64,000 nt of DNA from Bacillota bacterium. GTDB lineage: Bacteria > Bacillota > Desulfotomaculia > Desulfotomaculales > Desulfohalotomaculaceae. Position numbers and translations under genes: made by a program. Shown here one piece after another: positions 8,729 through 16,176 of the stretch; within the stretch, counting starts at the first letter, position 1, and each line of letters begins with the position of its first letter. A model generated the notes under the pieces. The model was not told the DNA's origin and searched no databases. It worked only from the letters and a program-made list of their open reading frames with translations. The DNA lies in NCBI GenBank assembly GCA_009711615.1, contig VENI01000005.1, forward strand, positions 186,001 to 250,000. Reading direction: 5' to 3'.

Positions 8729-8803
8729 TGGAGCCAGAGATGGGAATTGAACCCACGACCTATGTATTACGAGTACATTGCTCTGCCGCTGAGCTACTCT
8801 GGC
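8729..8803 (-). tRNA. tRNA-Thr (anticodon CGT)
   Basis: The minus strand folds as a full cloverleaf: acceptor GCCAGAG/CTCTGGC, D arm GCTC...GAGC, anticodon stem ATGTA/TACAT with loop CTCGTAA (anticodon CGT, reading ACG), T arm with GTTCAATTC, discriminator T and an encoded CCA. It follows the 5'-nucleotidase gene on the same strand and ends in the hairpin at 8694-8727, so it may be co-transcribed with gbsR and the nucleotidase. Confidence 0.95.
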
Positions 8804-8884
8804 ACTTTTTAGCTAATGTTTAAAGTGGATTTCGCGCAGACTTTTTAATTCATCTTTAGCAATTTTATTTTACTGCTGGGTTAG

Positions 8885-9442
8885 TTAATAGTCAAGTTTG
8901 GTGATCAGCATATAAATTTCCTGCCATAGGGAGCAGCGTTCTCCTTCCCAGTTCCAGTTTAAATTATGCGGTGCATCAAAGAGAATTACGTTTATTCCTG
9001 CTTTAGCCAACTGCACTGCGTTATTATAGTTATCTTCTATCATTACATCAACACCCAGGCTTTTGCAAATCGCTACTTTGTCGTGACTATCAAGTAGATG
9101 CAGACCGTGAAAGGGTAAACCATAATGGTTTAGCCAACTGCTAGTTACTGCTTTTAATTTTGGACTTCGGGCGGTGATGATGTGTATTTTATGTTTATCA
9201 TCTGCCAGTTTCTTTAAATAGGTATCTGCTTCTATAATTAACGGTGATTTATCTGCAATAAATTCTTCACGTTGTCTCATTAGTTGAATAAACTGCTCTT
9301 TAGTTATATTATATACTTTGGTAACATCATATTCAGAAATGTCTTCTAGTTTTATTTTATCCCCGGTAAAGTTGTTTAGTTCATCAACTAACAGCGCCAA
9401 ATTATCGCATACTGTTCCGTCTAAGTCACACCCGATAATCAC
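8885..9442 (-). CDS. NT5C-type 5'(3')-deoxyribonucleotidase (HAD superfamily)
   Basis: A 185-residue HAD phosphatase. Motif I is DLDGTVCDN (nucleophile Asp6, acid/base Asp8), motif II is the Thr-Ala of IITARSP (near residue 94) and the acidic motif is DVMIEDN (near 130). The NT5C subgroup dephosphorylates nucleoside monophosphates; the C-terminal NWNW..W pattern is common in its bacterial members. It starts 13 bases after gbsR on the same strand, so it is probably in the same transcript. A role in betaine metabolism is not suggested. Confidence 0.82.
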   Translation of the reverse strand: MIIGCDLDGTVCDNLALLVDELNNFTGDKIKLEDISEYDVTKVYNITKEQFIQLMRQREEFIADKSPLIIEADTYLKKLADDKHKIHIITARSPKLKAVTSSWLNHYGLPFHGLHLLDSHDKVAICKSLGVDVMIEDNYNNAVQLAKAGINVILFDAPHNLNWNWEGERCSLWQEIYMLITKLDY

Positions 9443-9455
9443 AATTGCTTACCCC

Positions 9456-10016
9456 TCACTCTTTTCTCTTCGGTTTAGGAATGTATTTGTAGATTTCACC
9501 GCTTTCAACTGATTCCACTAAACGCTCTAACCATAGGTAATAGCGTTTGGCATTATCTAACTTCTCCAGGTCGCTATTGGCTACCTTTTTCACTTCCTCA
9601 TCATCACTTTCCGACAGTTCTTTAATGATTGGCTCTGCTTTATTTATTGCCTTCAAGTTAACCTCCATCTCCCGCCGCCAGCCGTGACAGAAAAATTCAG
9701 CAAAGGTTTTGAAGAAGTCTTCTTCTGCCTGGTAAAGGTCTTTGCGCACTCCCTTTTGCCAGACTTTATCCACCACTTTTTTCTCAAGCAGTGTCCGGGC
9801 GGTGTTACTCATGCTGGTTTTGCTCATGCCCAGGGCTCCAGCCATTTGATCTAGCGTCATCGGTTCTCCTAAAAAGAACATAGTGGCATAAAGTCTACCA
9901 GTAGAGGTAGTTAATCCGTATAAGTCCATTGTTTCTGCCATTGCATTTATAATCAGGTCCCGTGCTTCATTCAAATCCTTATATTTGTCCGACTCTAATT
10001 CCTTGTACTGCAACAA
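9456..10016 (-). CDS. gbsR: GbsR-type MarR-like transcriptional repressor
   Basis: A 186-residue regulator of the GbsR/OpuAR/OpcR branch of the MarR superfamily. Residues ~30-90 contain the winged helix (STGRLYATMFFLGEPMTLDQMAGALGMSKTSMSNTARTLLEKKVVDKVW), followed by a long helical C-terminal half. In Bacillus subtilis GbsR represses choline-to-glycine-betaine genes and choline uptake until choline binds. Here it lies between choline dehydrogenase and an aldehyde oxidoreductase operon, and ACAGT...ACTGT palindromes flank its promoter, consistent with local and self regulation. The assignment to the GbsR group is from sequence pattern plus context. Confidence 0.85.
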   Translation of the reverse strand: MLQYKELESDKYKDLNEARDLIINAMAETMDLYGLTTSTGRLYATMFFLGEPMTLDQMAGALGMSKTSMSNTARTLLEKKVVDKVWQKGVRKDLYQAEEDFFKTFAEFFCHGWRREMEVNLKAINKAEPIIKELSESDDEEVKKVANSDLEKLDNAKRYYLWLERLVESVESGEIYKYIPKPKRKE

Positions 10017-10045
10017 AAATGCCCCTTTCTCATCTTACTTATAAA

Positions 10046-10070
10046 TACAGTATATACAATTTTTACTGTA
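10046..10070. promoter_or_regulatory. Possible second GbsR-type palindrome in the gbsR leader
   Basis: TACAGT and ACTGTA half-sites separated by 13 bases, 30 bases upstream of the gbsR start. The half-sites match the other putative operators, but the spacer is much longer, so this is a weaker candidate. Confidence 0.3.
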
Positions 10071-10119
10071 TGTCAAAGGGATAACCCTTGTCACTAAAAT
10101 AAAAATATAGTATAATTTA

Positions 10120-10135
10120 TACAGTTCAAACTGTA
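10120..10135. promoter_or_regulatory. Putative GbsR operator/promoter between gbsR and the AOR operon
   Basis: TACAGTTCAAACTGTA, with inverted arms TACAGTT/AACTGTA. Read on the minus strand it overlaps a possible promoter for gbsR: TTGTAC, an 18-base spacer, then TATACT. The site is also ~130 bases upstream of the plus-strand ferredoxin start, so it could control both directions. Confidence 0.55.
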
Positions 10136-10265
10136 CAAATTAAATTATTAGAGATTTAATTAGTTAATTAATGAAAGGTAACCCAAGAGATAACGATGCG
10201 AAAGACTATCCAAGCTATCTATCGTCGTTGCTTTGATCTAGATTAAATTATTGGAGGTAGTTAAA

Positions 10266-10694
10266 TTGCGCACAGTCATTTATACTAATTTTGACCTTTG
10301 TACCGGTTGTGCCATCTGCCAAATGTCGTGTTCTGAGTATAAGACCGGGGGTACCAACCCCCGGTTAGCTCTATTAAAGGTGGTTCCCAATGCAGATGGC
10401 CTGATACATCAGCCGGTGACCTGTCAGCAGTGTCAAAATGCTTTTTGCATGAAAGTTTGCCCTGCTGAAGCCATCTACAGAAATGAAGAAAACGGTGCGG
10501 TAATTATTAATGAAGAAAAATGCCACGGTTGTGGTTTATGCGTTAAAGCATGTCAAAAAGATGTTGTACTCTTAGATAAACCCGCAAAGAAAGCCCGCAA
10601 ATGTGATTTGTGTGCTGGCGAGCCGGTTTGTGTAAAAAGCTGTCCCACCGGGGCGTTGGAAATTGCAAAGTTGGGAGGGGCAAAAGATGAGTAA
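10266..10694 (+). CDS. Polyferredoxin-type electron-transfer protein paired with AOR
   Basis: A 142-residue iron-sulfur protein with four Cys-rich groups: CTGCAICQMSC (~11-21), CQQCQNAFCMKVC (~52-64), CHGCGLCVKAC (~83-93) and CDLC...CVKSC (~105-118). These are enough for three to four [4Fe-4S] clusters, as in the HycB/DmsB-like subunits that accompany aldehyde:ferredoxin oxidoreductases. It would carry electrons from the AOR that follows; the genes overlap by 8 bases. The TTG start at 10266 is chosen because GGAGG lies 7 bases upstream. Confidence 0.85.
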   Translation: MRTVIYTNFDLCTGCAICQMSCSEYKTGGTNPRLALLKVVPNADGLIHQPVTCQQCQNAFCMKVCPAEAIYRNEENGAVIINEEKCHGCGLCVKACQKDVVLLDKPAKKARKCDLCAGEPVCVKSCPTGALEIAKLGGAKDE

Positions 10695-12543
10695 AGGTTA
10701 TATGGGTAAATTTTTAACTATTAATCTCTCCACCAGTGAAACTAAAGAGATAGATGTACCTCAGTGGTTACAGGAAGAGTATGTAGGGGGCAAGGGATAT
10801 GCAATGAAACTACTGTATGACCTGCTACCTCAAGGTGCAGACCCACTGGGCCCTGATAACCCGTTAATGTTCTTCCCAGGGCCACTGACCGGCACATTGG
10901 CCCCTTCTATGCGGGCATGTGTAGCTACAAAATCTCCCTTAACCGGGTTGCTGCTGGACTCATATTTCGGCGGTCACTTCGGGCCAGAAATTAAGTATGC
11001 CGGGTATGATGGTATCATTATCACCGGCAGTTCAATTAAGCCGGTTTATCTGTGGATAGATGATAATAATGTGGAAATCAAGAGTGCAGAACACCTCTGG
11101 GGTACTGGCACCTTGGAATCAAACCGGGCTATAAAAAAAGAGTTACAGGATGACAGTATAAAGGTTTCTACCATTGGCCCGGCTGGGGAAAACAAAGTGC
11201 GTTTTGCCCTTATCTCATGTGAGTATAACCGTCAAGCAGGTCGTGGTGGTGCTGGAGCAGTAATGGGTTCTAAAAACCTAAAGGCAGTGGCCATTCGCGG
11301 TACCCATGGTGTGGAGGTTGAAAATCGCGAAGAATTTTTAAAAGCAGTTCAGCAAGGTTATCAAGAGTTAAAGGATAGCCCTGATGTGCAGGCCCTAGTA
11401 GACACCGGTACTGCATCTGCTGTACCCTTTGCCAATGAAGTTGGTCTGCTACCCCGCCGCAATTACCAAGACGGCACCTTTGATAAGGCGGACAACATCA
11501 GCGACTTGGGGCAGAATAAAGATTATTGGCTGCGCAGTGAAGCATGTGCTGGTTGCCCAGTTAGATGTAGTAAAGTAGGCTACATTCGCACTGGTCGCTA
11601 CGCAGGAACAATTTCTGACATTGTGGAATTTGAATCTGCCGGACTGCTGGGCTCAAATCTGGAAATCGGTGATGCCAAGGCGGTAACTTATCTATCTGCG
11701 CTGTGCGACAATCTCGGTGTTGATACAATCAGTGCTGGCAGTGTGGTAGGTTTCGCTCTAGAAGCAGCAGAAAAGGATATTATAGATAAAGAGAAGCTAC
11801 CTGCAGGGGCAGATTTTGGTAATGCAAAAGCAATAGCTGAACTACTAAAGAATATTGTCACTAGAAACGGTGCTGTTGCAGATATATTAGCAGATGGTGT
11901 GAAAATGGCGGCAGAGAAAATAGGGCAAGATTCCGATGATTTTGCCGTACACGTTAAAGGACTGGAAGTTCCTGCATGGGGCCCCAGGGGTAACCCGGGA
12001 ATTGCACTGGCTTTAATGACTGCTGACCGTGGAGGTTGTCACCAGCGGGGACTACCCCTTGGTTATGAGCTGGCTGGGGAACCATGGAACGGCAAAGTGC
12101 TGGATCGCTTAGCCCTTGAAGGGAAAGCAGAAATCATGGTTCATGAACAAAACCATCTCACCGCACTGGATACCTTTGTTAAATGCGATTTCGGTAACTT
12201 CGGCATCAGCCTTTCAAATTATTTAAAGTTATTTAGTTCTTGCACCGGCAGAGAGTTAACGGAAGAAGAATTATATAATTTAGGTGCAAAGATCTGGAAT
12301 ATGGGCCGTCTATTTAATTTAAGAGAAGGCTTAGACCCCGCCGAGGATAAACTACCAAAGCGGTTTATGAACGAATCTTTACCCAGCGGCCCTTGTAAAG
12401 GACATCACTTTACAGATGATGATGTGAAGTTAATGTTGAAAGAATACTACCAACTGCGCGGTTGGGGAATTGACGGTCGCCCCACCGAAGAAACAATAAC
12501 CAAGTATAATTTACACCAAGAAAACACCTTTAGCATAGATTAA
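10687..12543 (+). CDS. aor: Aldehyde ferredoxin oxidoreductase (tungsten/molybdenum pterin)
   Basis: A 618-residue member of the AOR family, which oxidises aldehydes to carboxylates with ferredoxin as acceptor, using a bis-pterin W or Mo centre and one [4Fe-4S] cluster. The N-terminal AOR beta domain begins GYMGKFLTINLSTSE and contains EYVGGKGYAMKLL and the GGHFGPEIKYAGYDG stretch. The cluster ligands are CAGCPVRC (Cys287, 290, 294) with a further Cys in FVKCDFGNF. The start ATG at 10687 has GGGAGGGG just upstream and overlaps the ferredoxin stop. Substrate is unknown; the neighbourhood (choline dehydrogenase, GbsR) suggests betaine aldehyde as a candidate, which is inference only. Confidence 0.93.
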   Translation: MSKGYMGKFLTINLSTSETKEIDVPQWLQEEYVGGKGYAMKLLYDLLPQGADPLGPDNPLMFFPGPLTGTLAPSMRACVATKSPLTGLLLDSYFGGHFGPEIKYAGYDGIIITGSSIKPVYLWIDDNNVEIKSAEHLWGTGTLESNRAIKKELQDDSIKVSTIGPAGENKVRFALISCEYNRQAGRGGAGAVMGSKNLKAVAIRGTHGVEVENREEFLKAVQQGYQELKDSPDVQALVDTGTASAVPFANEVGLLPRRNYQDGTFDKADNISDLGQNKDYWLRSEACAGCPVRCSKVGYIRTGRYAGTISDIVEFESAGLLGSNLEIGDAKAVTYLSALCDNLGVDTISAGSVVGFALEAAEKDIIDKEKLPAGADFGNAKAIAELLKNIVTRNGAVADILADGVKMAAEKIGQDSDDFAVHVKGLEVPAWGPRGNPGIALALMTADRGGCHQRGLPLGYELAGEPWNGKVLDRLALEGKAEIMVHEQNHLTALDTFVKCDFGNFGISLSNYLKLFSSCTGRELTEEELYNLGAKIWNMGRLFNLREGLDPAEDKLPKRFMNESLPSGPCKGHHFTDDDVKLMLKEYYQLRGWGIDGRPTEETITKYNLHQENTFSID

Positions 12544-12549
12544 TTCATG

Positions 12550-12569
12550 AGCCCAGGGCAACCTGGGCT
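12550..12569 (+). terminator. Terminator after AOR
   Basis: Arms AGCCCAGG/CCTGGGCT with a GCAA loop, followed by a T-rich stretch; lies 6 bases after the AOR stop. Confidence 0.7.
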
Positions 12570-12602
12570 TAAATTTATTTTTGTGAAGCAGGTGATGAGG
12601 CC

Positions 12603-12917
12603 ATGCACTGGGCTCTATTAATATTGGCAGTACTATTAGAAGTGATGGGCACCATATCCATGAAGCTGTCTTATGGTTTTAGCAAACTGGTACCTTCTAT
12701 CATGATGTTTGTGTCTTATAGCTTATGCTTTATAGTTTTCAACTTTGCCCTAAAACACATGGATGTTAGTGTGGCTTATGCCATATGGGCAGGGTTGGGT
12801 ACAACTCTTGTGGCAGTAATAGGGATTATATATTTCAACGAGCCATCCAGCACATTAAAAATCGCCAGTCTAAGTATGGTAATCCTTGGGCTTATAGGTT
12901 TAAACTTAAGTAAATAA
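12603..12917 (+). CDS. Small multidrug resistance (SMR) family transporter
   Basis: A 104-residue protein with four membrane segments and the SMR hallmark Glu in the first (LAVLLEVMGTISMKLS, Glu13, equal to Glu14 of EmrE), plus the VAYAIWAGLGT motif in the third. SMR proteins are proton antiporters for quaternary ammonium compounds, and EmrE-like members can also export choline and betaine. Located between AOR and the betaine-binding protein, it may move a quaternary amine related to this module. Many SMR proteins work as pairs; no partner gene is present. Confidence 0.9.
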   Translation: MHWALLILAVLLEVMGTISMKLSYGFSKLVPSIMMFVSYSLCFIVFNFALKHMDVSVAYAIWAGLGTTLVAVIGIIYFNEPSSTLKIASLSMVILGLIGLNLSK

Positions 12918-12926
12918 ACATAACAC

Positions 12927-12960
12927 AGCCACTGTACTTTTTACAAAGTGTACAGTGGCT
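12927..12960 (+). terminator. Terminator of the SMR gene
   Basis: Perfect 11-base arms AGCCACTGTAC/GTACAGTGGCT followed by TTTAGCTTTATT, ten bases after the SMR stop. Confidence 0.8.
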
Positions 12961-12986
12961 TTAGCTTTATTATTCTGACTACAAAA

Positions 12987-13007
12987 AGCCCCTGCAGTGC
13001 AGGGGCT
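12987..13007 (-). terminator. Terminator of the betaine-binding protein gene
   Basis: Arms AGCCCCTGCA/TGCAGGGGCT; on the minus strand they are followed by TTTTTGT, just past the stop codon at 13014. Confidence 0.85.
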
Positions 13008-13013
13008 TCTAAC

Positions 13014-14009
13014 TTACTTATATGCGTTTTGGAAAACTTCTTGAGCGTCTTTACCTTCTACTGTTTTAACACCCTCAAGCCATGGGGTAATTGCATCAAC
13101 ATTGTTGGCAACCCATTCTTGGGCTACTTCCTCAGCAGGACGCTCATTTTTACTATATTCCATAATCCATTTATCTTGGTATGAACTATCGATAACAAAC
13201 TGTTTCAAGAATTTACTAACATTGGGATCGTCTTGAGGTAATGTTTTCTTAGCTATGGTTCCAACTTTACCATCTTCTCCCCAAATACCTTCAGGATCTT
13301 CTAAATATTTAATATCGTAGCTCAGGTTCATCCAGTGAGGACTCCAGGCACTAAACACAATCCATTCATTATCTTGAACGGCATTTCCAACCTGAGACAG
13401 CATTGCAGTGGTGCTGCTTTCTACCACTTTCCATCCTTCTAGGTTGTATGTGTTATTGTTTACAGCATCGATCATTATTCTGTTACCATCGTTACCCGGT
13501 TCAATTCCGTAATATTTACTGTCAAATTTGTCAGCATATTTATTCAAGTCAGCTATGGATTTAACTCCAGCTTCATGTACATACGTCGGCACTGCAGGTC
13601 TGTATATACATTGCTCTAAGTTGTTGCCCATAACTACAATGCTTCCATCATCCAAATATGGCTGCAGCATTGCCTTTAAGCTTTGAAACCAAGCACCCAT
13701 GAAAACATCAATATCACCGGTAGACAAACCTTTTAACAGGATTGGCTGGGTGTATGACTCAATTTCAACGTTATAGCCTAGCTCCTCTAAAATTTCTTTG
13801 GCCACTTCAGTTTTTACTGTAACACCTGGCCACTCAACAATACCGAAGTGTAGATCCTTCTGAACAGATGCCAATTCTTCTGTTTGGTTTTCTTGAGCTT
13901 CAGTTCCTTCATTTCCCTCGGGGGCTTGTTCACCACAAGCAGTTAACAGCCCACCTGCAATAACCAGGCACAACATGGTAATTAATACTAATGATAATCT
14001 CTTATTAAT
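13014..14009 (-). CDS. Glycine betaine/choline ABC-type substrate-binding lipoprotein
   Basis: A substrate-binding protein of the OpuAC/ProX class. A lipobox (GGLLTACG, lipidated Cys) follows a hydrophobic stretch, then an acidic linker (EGNEGTEAQENQTEE). The mature part has the class pattern: FGIVEWPGVTVKTEVAKEIL, YTQPILLKGLSTGDIDVFMGAW, and the Trp-rich EWIVFSAWSPHWMN that forms the quaternary-amine aromatic cage. The first ATG (13976) leaves a signal peptide with no positive N-region. An in-frame ATT at 14007-14009, 7 bases after GGGAGGG, adds INKRLSLVLIT and restores a normal signal, so a rare AUU start is proposed. No permease or ATPase gene is adjacent. A c-di-AMP riboswitch precedes it. 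Confidence 0.88.
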   Translation of the reverse strand: MNKRLSLVLITMLCLVIAGGLLTACGEQAPEGNEGTEAQENQTEELASVQKDLHFGIVEWPGVTVKTEVAKEILEELGYNVEIESYTQPILLKGLSTGDIDVFMGAWFQSLKAMLQPYLDDGSIVVMGNNLEQCIYRPAVPTYVHEAGVKSIADLNKYADKFDSKYYGIEPGNDGNRIMIDAVNNNTYNLEGWKVVESSTTAMLSQVGNAVQDNEWIVFSAWSPHWMNLSYDIKYLEDPEGIWGEDGKVGTIAKKTLPQDDPNVSKFLKQFVIDSSYQDKWIMEYSKNERPAEEVAQEWVANNVDAITPWLEGVKTVEGKDAQEVFQNAYK

Positions 14010-14090
14010 GATAAAACCCTCCCTTAATATTATGTAAATAGTTAACTAATAAGAATTCTTGCCTCTTTATTTGTTCATTTTCACCCCCCG

Positions 14091-14124
14091 AAAAAAATAA
14101 ACTGCCTTGTAGTAAAGGCAGTTT
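14091..14124 (-). terminator. Riboswitch-controlled intrinsic terminator
   Basis: On the minus strand: arms AAACTGCC/GGCAGTTT around a 10-base loop, followed by ATTTTTTT, between the riboswitch and the ribosome site of the binding-protein gene. Its position is that of the expression platform. Confidence 0.8.
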
Positions 14125-14194
14125 ACAATACAATCTAAATAAAATATAAATGTGCATATTGCGATCTGCACATTTTATATCCTAGATATTTTAA

Positions 14195-14383
14195 AGTATC
14201 GCCCTTCACTACGCTTACGAGGTTAGCTGACGGGTTCGGACTGCAAAGTAGCCCTACCTTATGAGAAGTGGGAAGTTAGATGTAAGAAGTGAGAAAAACA
14301 CTTAAAACACCCTAACAACTCTACTCGTTTTGGATTCACCCCAGGTTTATTGGGTCCCCCGCTCTTGAGGATTCAGCGTCTAT
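14195..14383 (-). promoter_or_regulatory. ydaO/yuaA-class c-di-AMP riboswitch
   Basis: Read on the minus strand, the region carries the conserved blocks of the ydaO class: a 5' CGCTGAATCC...GCGGGGGACCC, then GGGGTGAATCC, TAGGGTG, and the 3' block CCGAACCCGTCAGCTAACC followed by TCGTAAGCG. A variable peripheral arm of ~60 bases (14255-14310) is CTTCT/ACTT-rich. This class senses cyclic di-AMP and usually turns off osmolyte and potassium uptake genes by termination, which fits the terminator at 14091-14124 and the betaine-binding protein downstream. Confidence 0.88.
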
Positions 14384-14405
14384 ATTTATTCATAATATTT
14401 ATATC

Positions 14406-14423
14406 GTACAGTTTATACTGTAC
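14406..14423. promoter_or_regulatory. Putative GbsR operator at the opuAC-like promoter
   Basis: GTACAGTTTATACTGTAC, with perfect 7-base arms GTACAGT/ACTGTAC and a TTAT centre. It lies about 22 bases upstream of the 5' end of the c-di-AMP riboswitch, exactly where the promoter of the minus-strand transcript should be. It shares its core with the sites before betA and gbsR. The rest of the gap 14424-14566 shows nothing recognisable. Confidence 0.6.
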
Positions 14424-14566
14424 GTTAATTATACTAAACTACAACTACTGTGTAAATAACTCATGTTGGCAAAAATTCTTAGTTATATGCGGGCATCCGC
14501 CGTCTAACATAACCTGGTTATGTATATATATCAATTACTAGAATTTACAGTCATATGCTTGTCATT

Positions 14567-15103
14567 CTAATAATGTACATGGTTTTTTAAGCAGATACTT
14601 TTCTCCAGATTTATTAGTTTCTCCTTCCACCAAGGTTGCCCACCAAACCCCCCCGGTGTTCCATCATGTCTAATTATACGGTGACAGGGTACCACCAACA
14701 GTACACGATTTCCCCGTAGCGCCCCACCAACAGCCCTGCAGGCCCGGGGATTTTCTATCATCCCTGCAAGCTGCTTGTAGGTGCGAGTTTCCCCGTAGGG
14801 AATAAGTCTTGCCGCCTGTAAAACACTACGCTGAAAAGGCGTACACCAGCTTAAATCAACTTTAAAGTTAAATGAACAACGCTCCCCTAAGAAAAAATGC
14901 TGCAGTTGCTTTTCCAGCTGCACAATTAATTCAGGAACTTGATCTGACTTAACTAATAATTTTAGCGGGACTTTAAGCTGACCTGCCAGGGTATAAACAG
15001 CTCTATCGGGTTCCTGGTGTGGTAGAGTAAGGGCAGTTAACATTTGTTCAGACCAAGATACAGCCATTATTCCTTCTGGTACAAATATCAAACTGTACTG
15101 CAT
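14567..15103 (-). CDS. ogt: Methylated-DNA--protein-cysteine methyltransferase
   Basis: A 178-residue O6-alkylguanine-DNA alkyltransferase. The DNA-binding part includes FQRSVLQAARLIPYGETRTYKQLA and the acceptor Cys lies in the invariant VVPCHRII motif (near residue 140), followed by GGFGGQPWWKEKLINLE. The enzyme transfers the alkyl group from damaged guanine or thymine to its own Cys. It ends the unit begun by the DMT transporter, one base downstream on the same strand. Confidence 0.92.
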   Translation of the reverse strand: MQYSLIFVPEGIMAVSWSEQMLTALTLPHQEPDRAVYTLAGQLKVPLKLLVKSDQVPELIVQLEKQLQHFFLGERCSFNFKVDLSWCTPFQRSVLQAARLIPYGETRTYKQLAGMIENPRACRAVGGALRGNRVLLVVPCHRIIRHDGTPGGFGGQPWWKEKLINLEKSICLKNHVHY

Positions 15104-15104
15104 A

Positions 15105-16034
15105 TTAATTCACCGTCGTCTCTGCAGAATTATCTTTAATGGGCACTTCCACCGGCTGCCCCACCACTGAAGTGATAAAAACGTACAGCCCGGTAATGAT
15201 TATACTGCCTCCCATAAGCTGCAACGTTGTAGGTACTTCGTTTAAGATGAAATACGCCAATATGGTGGCACCGACCGGTTCACCCAAGATACTTACTGAA
15301 ACCACTGCAGCCTTTACATAGCGTAGCGCCCAATTAAATACCGTGTGACCAAAAATTGTGGGTACAACCGCCAACAATAAAAACCAAATCCACGTTAATT
15401 TGTCGTAAGGGTAAAGGGGTAAATTGAAAGCTAAACTACACAATAACAAAGTAATAGCTGAAGCGGTATAAACCATAATCACATATGGGAATAGAGATAG
15501 TCGCGCTCGCAAGCTACGGCCGATTAGTACATAACCCGCCACAAATATCGCCCCAGCAAAAGCCAGTAAGTCTCCCCATAATGCTTGACCACCCACTTGA
15601 AAGTCATTAATACCAATAATTATACTTCCCATTAGAGCCATGGCAGCACCTACCATCCCCTTGCGGGTTAGCTTTTCCTTGTATAAAAAATATCCGCCGG
15701 CAATCACAAATAAAGGTTGCATTGTTACCAGCACAGTTGAACTGGCCACCGTGGTGTAGTTTAGAGATGTTATCCACACCGCAAAGTGCATGGCCAGCAG
15801 CACACCTGACAAACCTGCCAACATCAGATCTCTTCTACCAATACGTTTTAATTCATTGCTTCCCGTATAATAAGTGATCGGAGTGAGCAGTAAAACAGTA
15901 AAACCTAGCCGGTAAAAAGCAATAATCAGTGGCGGCGCCTCCGCCAGTTTTGTAAAAATAGAAGAAAAACCAGCCGCCAAAACACCAAGAACCACCGCTA
16001 AGTAAGGGTTGATTAGTGGTTTATTATCTTCCAT
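15105..16034 (-). CDS. EamA/DMT-superfamily membrane transporter
   Basis: A 309-residue membrane protein with about ten hydrophobic segments arranged as two EamA repeats (residues ~12-145 and ~160-290), typical of drug/metabolite exporters. Repeat hallmarks are PPLIIAFYRLGFTVLLL in the first and FGHTVFNWALRYVKAAVVSVSILGEPVGATILAYF in the second. Substrate cannot be told from sequence. Start ATG at 16032-16034 follows GAGGAG. It appears to form a two-gene unit with ogt. Confidence 0.88.
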   Translation of the reverse strand: MEDNKPLINPYLAVVLGVLAAGFSSIFTKLAEAPPLIIAFYRLGFTVLLLTPITYYTGSNELKRIGRRDLMLAGLSGVLLAMHFAVWITSLNYTTVASSTVLVTMQPLFVIAGGYFLYKEKLTRKGMVGAAMALMGSIIIGINDFQVGGQALWGDLLAFAGAIFVAGYVLIGRSLRARLSLFPYVIMVYTASAITLLLCSLAFNLPLYPYDKLTWIWFLLLAVVPTIFGHTVFNWALRYVKAAVVSVSILGEPVGATILAYFILNEVPTTLQLMGGSIIITGLYVFITSVVGQPVEVPIKDNSAETTVN

Positions 16035-16075
16035 TAATTTAAGCTCCTCAGTTGGTTAGTTAAAGTACGTAATGA

Positions 16076-16171
16076 AAAATGTAAAATGAATAATTAAAAA
16101 TGGGTGCATGTAATCATGTATGATTTCTTTGATTTTCATTCTTCATTATTCATTTTTAATTTTACATTTTG
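16076..16171. repeat. AT-rich imperfect inverted repeat
   Basis: The arm AAAATGTAAAATGAATAATT followed by AAAAATG (16076-16102) is matched by a near-inverted copy at ~16138-16171 with a ~35-base centre. It could form a long hairpin in the gap between cysK and the DMT gene. Its sequence differs from the CTCCTAACTCC repeats. Confidence 0.6.
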
Positions 16172-16176
16172 AATGA

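Noticed and set aside
14350-14541. Plus-strand open frame of 63 residues
   Set aside because: It is antisense to the 5' part of the c-di-AMP riboswitch and crosses the operator palindrome.
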